Positions 60,311-64,000 of a stretch of 64,000 nucleotides of DNA are shown here, one piece after another. Where the stretch lies: assembly GCA_032433765.1 (NCBI GenBank), contig JAVIAB010000046.1:63412175-63476174 (forward strand), given 5' to 3'. Made by a program: the position numbers and the translations under genes. Under the pieces are notes generated by a model, which searched no databases, was not told the DNA's origin, and saw only the letters and a list, made by a program, of their open reading frames with translations. The stretch is from Megaustenia siamemsis. Taxonomy: Eukaryota > Mollusca > Gastropoda > Stylommatophora > Ariophantidae. How positions within the stretch are numbered: the first letter of the stretch is position 1; every line of letters starts with the position of its first letter.

Positions 60311-60456
60311 GTGAACGAAGCTGGTAAGATCAGGCTACAGATCGTAGCACATGGCGAAAAATTTTTTGTTTAAATGGCGCAGCAACTTTCGAGGCAACAT
60401 TGATGTTAAAGCTAGAAGACAAAAGGCGCAGAAGAAAGGATATACGAGGCCAGTAA

Positions 60457-60644
60457 GCACAGCTTGTTCATTCTGTTGTCGGATTTGTCTATCCAATATT
60501 GGTAGATTCAGCCATAAGAGAAGCTATTAAGTAAAGCAGCATTCAGCATAAGACACTAATATATTACCAAACTACTGACTTATCATGATTGCTTGTTACC
60601 AACCGTCTGTCAAGACGCCAAAGACCAAAAATATCCAAGAGTTT
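60457..60644. other. Short unique segment
   Basis: No gene or motif recognised. Confidence 0.5.
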
Positions 60645-61580
60645 ATTTCTCTGTATAACTCATGAGTGACTTGAAGCTGTGAGTTTTCTCTTCATATCTC
60701 TGTATAACTCATGAGTGACTTGAAGCTGTGAGTGTTCTCTTCATATCTCTGTATAACTCATGAGTGACTTGAAGCTGTGAGTGTTCTCTTCATATCTCTG
60801 TATAACTCATGAGTGACTTGAAGCTGTGAGTGTTCTCTTCATATCTCTGTATAACTCATGAGTGACTTGAAGCTGTGAGTGTTCTCTTCATATCTCTGTA
60901 TAACTCATGAGTGACTTGAAGCTGTGAGTGTTCTCTTCATATCTCTGTATAACTCATGAGTGACTTGAAGCTGTGAGTGTTCTCTTCATATCTCTGTATA
61001 ACTCATGAGTGACTTGAAGCTGTGAGTGTTCTCTTCATATCTCTGTATAACTCATGAGTGACTTGAAGCTGTGAGTGTTCTCTTCATATCTCTGTATAAC
61101 TCATGAGTGACTTGAAGCTGTGAGTGTTCTCTTCATATCTCTGTATAACTCATGAGTGACTTGAAGCTGTGAGTGTTCTCTTCATATCTCTGTATAACTC
61201 ATGAGTGACTTGAAGCTGTGAGTGTTCTCTTCATATCTCTGTATAACTCATGAGTGACTTGAAGCTGTGAGTGTTCTCTTCATATCTCTGTATAACTCAT
61301 GAGTGACTTGAAGCTGTGAGTGTTCTCTTCATATCTCTGTATAACTCATGAGTAACTTGAAGCTGTGAGTGTTCTCTTCATATCTCTGTATAACTCATGA
61401 GTAACTTGAAGCTGTGAGTGTTCTCTTCATATCTCTGTATAACTCATGAGTAACTTGAAGCTGTGAGTGTTCTCTTCATATCTCTGTATAACTCATGAAT
61501 GACTTGAAGCTGTGAGTGTTCTCTTCATATCTCTGTATAACTCATGAATGACTTGAAGCTGCGAGTGTTCTCTTCATATA
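60645..61580. repeat. 49-bp tandem repeat
   Basis: About 19 highly similar copies of CTCTGTATAACTCATGAGTG plus ACTTGAAGCTGTGAGTGTTC and TCTTCATAT. The last units change GAGTGAC to GAGTAAC or GAATGAC. Very low divergence suggests recent expansion. Confidence 0.97.
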
Positions 61581-61679
61581 GGACTGTGACGTGAATGAAC
61601 ACAACCCAATGTAACAAGCCAATGAATGTTAGAGTACGTGCCCTAAAGTGATACATAGAACTAGTTCTGTGATGCGTGC

Positions 61680-62065
61680 ACGGTGAGCAAGGCAACACAG
61701 CAAACAATAGAAGTAGCCGAGATGTGGTTTATCAGAAGAATGTTACGAATTCCATGGATAGCCAAAATGACAAATGGGGAATGTTTAAAACGAGCTGGAG
61801 AAACCAGAAACATCATCAAAATCATAAGGGAGAGAGAACCTACATTTATTGGGCATGTGATGTGAAATGAAGGCATTGAAGATACGATAACAACAGGCAG
61901 AATGGATGGAAAGAAGAGCAGAGAAAAACCAAGAGAAACAATATTGAACAACATATCCATATGGCATAATAAAAGATCACCGATTGAAATTATGACATGC
62001 ATGAAGGACTGATGATGTGGAGAGAGGTGATCGCCTACGCCAACTGGCAAGGCACCTGATAATGG
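61680..62065 (+). pseudogene. LINE ORF2 C-terminal remnant
   Basis: Reads IEVAEMWFIRRMLRIPW, then KRAGETRNIIKIIREREPTF and IGHVM (61860), a stop, then TGRMDGKKSREKPRETI and a closing WREVIAYA-like block near 62015. The 3' end has GATAATGGTGACGATTG. Related to the minus-strand LINE at 23413-24195 by its terminal block. Confidence 0.85.
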
Positions 62066-62164
62066 TGACGATTGTAACAAAAATCAAGAAATAATCAAAC
62101 ATAAATGAGTTTTTGATGAGAGATAATTACGTAAGTCACGTGATTTCTTCTCTCTATATCTGCT

Positions 62165-62806
62165 TCACCTGCTCATCTCGTCCTCATCCTGACCTCATCC
62201 TGTCCTTATCATGTCCGCATCCTGTCCTCATCATGTTCTAATCCTGTCCTCATCATGTCCGCATCCTGTCCTCATCATGTCCTCATCCTGTCCTCATAAT
62301 ATCCTCATCCTGTCCTCATCATGTACTCATCCTGTACTCATCATGTCCGCATGCTGTCCTCAGCATATTCTAATCCTATCCTCATCATCTCCTCATCCTG
62401 TCCTCATCATATTCTCATCCTGTCGTCGTCCTGTCCTCATCATATTCTAATCCTGTCCTCATCATGTCCTCATCCTGTCCTCATCATATTCTCATCATGT
62501 CCTCATCCTGACCTCATCATATTCTCATCCTGTCCTCGTCCTGTCCTCATCATATTCTCATCATGTCCTCATCCTGAACTCATATCCTCATCCTGTCCTC
62601 ATCCTGTCCTCATCATAGCCTCATCCTGTCCTCATCATATTCTCATCATGTCCTCATCATGTCCTCATCATGTCCTCATCATATTCTCATCCTGTCCTCA
62701 TCCTGTCCTCATCATATCCTCATCCTGTCCTCATCATATTCTCATCATGTCCTCATCATGTCCTCATCATATTCTCATCCTGTCCTCGTCCTGTCCTCAT
62801 CCCCAG
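62165..62806. repeat. 11-bp pyrimidine-rich repeat abutting exon 4
   Basis: About 55 units of TCCTCATCCTG or TCCTCATCATG. The plus strand is rich in C and T and runs to CCTCATCCCCAG, the acceptor of exon 4, so the array supplies the polypyrimidine tract. Frames of 79-164 codons in it are artefacts. Confidence 0.95.
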
Positions 62807-62966
62807 GCAGTGTGAGTCGTGTCCGCAGAGTGATGAGGCTTATCTCTAGTCGCTTGTGCGTGACGTTCCACGACGTGACGAACACATACGACGTACACAA
62901 CCACAAATGGTTCACCAGTAACGGCTTTGAGACCAACTCATACGTCATGATCATGGACAAGCCCGG
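62807..62966 (+). CDS. Exon 4 of an astacin-like metalloprotease
   Basis: A 160-nt exon from acceptor CTCATCCCCAG to donor CCCGG^GTCAGT. The only open phase takes one base from exon 3 (giving a Gly codon) and leaves two. It encodes SVSRVRRVMRLISSRLCVTF, HDVTN, then ETNSYVMIMDKPG. The pattern of a helix followed by [TR]-C-[VI]-x-F fits the astacin catalytic domain after the WPxxIP strand, where this Cys forms a disulfide. YVMI then corresponds to the strand before the conserved Gly-Cys. GC content and codon use stand out from the surrounding repeats. The HExxHxxGxxH zinc site would be in a later exon outside the window. Confidence 0.75.
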
Positions 62967-63125
62967 GTCAGTGTTCTTCATGACGTCATTGTTGAAATAC
63001 CGCCCCGTCTACTTGAGTTGTGATGTCTTCTTTGTTGTAACCATCCGTTCTGTCTTCCTGGGCCCCGTCCAGTACACAACAACATCCAACACTCGCTTTA
63101 GGATTTATCTCGTCAGCAAATTTGT
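62967..63125 (+). other. Start of intron 4
   Basis: The exon 4 frame stays open for another 50 codons beyond the donor, but the extension does not resemble astacins. GTCAGT is the same donor form as in exons 2 and 3, so I treat this as intron. Confidence 0.5.
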
Positions 63126-64000
63126 CACATCTAGAGAGATGGAGACATCAGAGATCATGACACACATCACACTAGCATCAAATGGAGGCATAACATCAGA
63201 GATCATGACACACATCACACTAGCATCAAATGGAGACATAACATTAGAGATCATGACACACATCACACTAGCATCAAATGGAGACATAACATCAGAGATC
63301 ATGACACACATCACACTAGCATCAAATGGAGACATCAGAGATCATGACACACATCACACTAGCATCAAATGGAGGCATCAGAGATCATGACACACATCAC
63401 ACTAGCATCAAATGGAGACATACCATTAGAGATCATGACACACATCACACTAGCATCAAATGGAGACATCAGAGATCATGACACACATCACACTAGCATC
63501 AAATGGAGACATAACATCAGAGATCATGACACACATCACACTAGCATCAAATGGAGACATCAGAGATCATGACACACATCACACTAGCATCAAATGGAGG
63601 CATCAGAGATCATGACACACATCACACTAGCATCAAATGGAGGCATCAGAGATCATGACACACATCACACTAGCATCAAATGGAGGCATCAGAGATCATG
63701 ACACACATGACACTAGCATCAAATGGAGACATAACATTAGAAATCATGACACACATCACACTAGCATCAAATGGAGACATAACATCAGAAATCATGACAC
63801 ACATCACACTAGCATCAAATAGAGACACAAATTCAGAGATCATGACACACATCACACTAGCATCAAATGGAGACATAACATTAGAGATCATGACACACAT
63901 CACACTAGCATCAAATGGAGACATCAGAGATCATGACACACATCACACTAGCATCAAATGGAGACACAACATTAGAGATCATGACACACATCACACTAGC
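63126..64000. repeat. 43/48-bp tandem array running off the window
   Basis: About 19 units of GATCATGACACACATCACAC plus TAGCATCAAATGGAGACAT or GGCAT, the longer type with an extra TAACA. Continues beyond the end. Short frames on both strands are artefacts. Confidence 0.96.

Larger units (their letters stand above)
58578..60456 (+). pseudogene. LINE fragment B with two internal minisatellites
   Basis: C-terminal part of a LINE ORF2. It reads RIMTIKKPEKVTNSNVLQ (58590-58655), then a 58-bp array to 58915. Next come NNRIPKQILYGELMEGKRW and KGRPVLRYKDVCRASL (58950-59070), then a 77-bp array to 60310. It closes with ATDRSTWR and LEDKRRRRKDIRGQ (60330-60456), the usual basic C-terminus of such proteins. 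Both arrays are amplified codons of this ORF. Without them the remaining pieces follow one another in LINE order. The family is that of fragment A (30985-32155). Confidence 0.85.
53854..62806 (+). other. Intron 3 of the candidate gene, 8.95 kb
   Basis: Runs from GTCAGT to CCTCATCCCCAG. It holds the 46-bp, 54/27-bp, 58-bp, 77-bp, 49-bp and 11-bp arrays and two LINE remnants. No additional exon of suitable phase seen. Confidence 0.6.

Noticed and set aside
62967..63390. Extension of exon 4 to the end of its open frame
   Set aside because: A good donor (CCCGG^GTCAGT) precedes it, the extension does not look like an astacin, and it runs into the 43/48-bp array.
1..64000. Telomeric repeats or a chromosome end
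   Set aside because: No TTAGGG-type array was found. The repeats are minisatellites of 11-219 bp.

Overview
This window is eukaryotic nuclear DNA. The evidence is spliced exons with GT/AG borders, several families of decayed non-LTR retrotransposons (LINEs), a tRNA-derived SINE, and minisatellites. The overall character suggests an invertebrate metazoan, possibly a mollusc or other lophotrochozoan, but that placement is inference. By my tally about three quarters of the 64 kb is tandem repeat. Almost every long open reading frame is an artefact of repeat units whose period either is a multiple of three or lacks stops in all frames.

Layout. 1-20780 is one 32-bp minisatellite array with higher-order duplications. 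20781-21806 is a 44-47-bp array. 21806-24195 holds two tail-to-tail LINE remnants, the first interrupted by a third LINE with a 10-bp target duplication. 24192-28426 is a 28/24-bp array. 28427-33299 mixes unique DNA, small arrays, two or three copies of a dispersed motif resembling a hammerhead ribozyme core, a LINE whose codons were amplified into a 58-bp array, and a SINE. 33300-37128 holds two candidate exons with arrays between them. 37215-41470 is a run of five arrays. 41528-42510 is LINE debris. 42894-53556 is a 10.65-kb near-perfect palindrome. 53714-53853 and 62807-62966 are two further exons, separated by more arrays and another LINE with two internal minisatellites. The window ends inside a 43/48-bp array.

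Two things are of real interest. First, four small exons on the + strand (33300-33380, 37031-37128, 53714-53853, 62807-62966) are each open in only one phase that fits. Their phases chain (0, 2, 1, 2), and they read as a signal peptide, a propeptide and the N-terminal part of an astacin-like (M12A) metalloprotease. The zinc-binding active site would lie beyond the window. The gene has large introns made of satellite-like DNA, and minisatellites sit directly on the splice sites of exons 3 and 4.

Second, the palindrome in intron 2 has a perfect 6-bp target duplication (AACATG) and termini starting 5'-AG. Each 5.3-kb arm carries the same C-terminal fragment of a Polinton/Maverick-type (adintovirus-like) family B DNA polymerase. 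It looks like a fold-back Polinton derivative, with two copies of one genome end joined head to head around a 114-bp centre. The two arms differ mainly in copy number of their internal tandem repeats.
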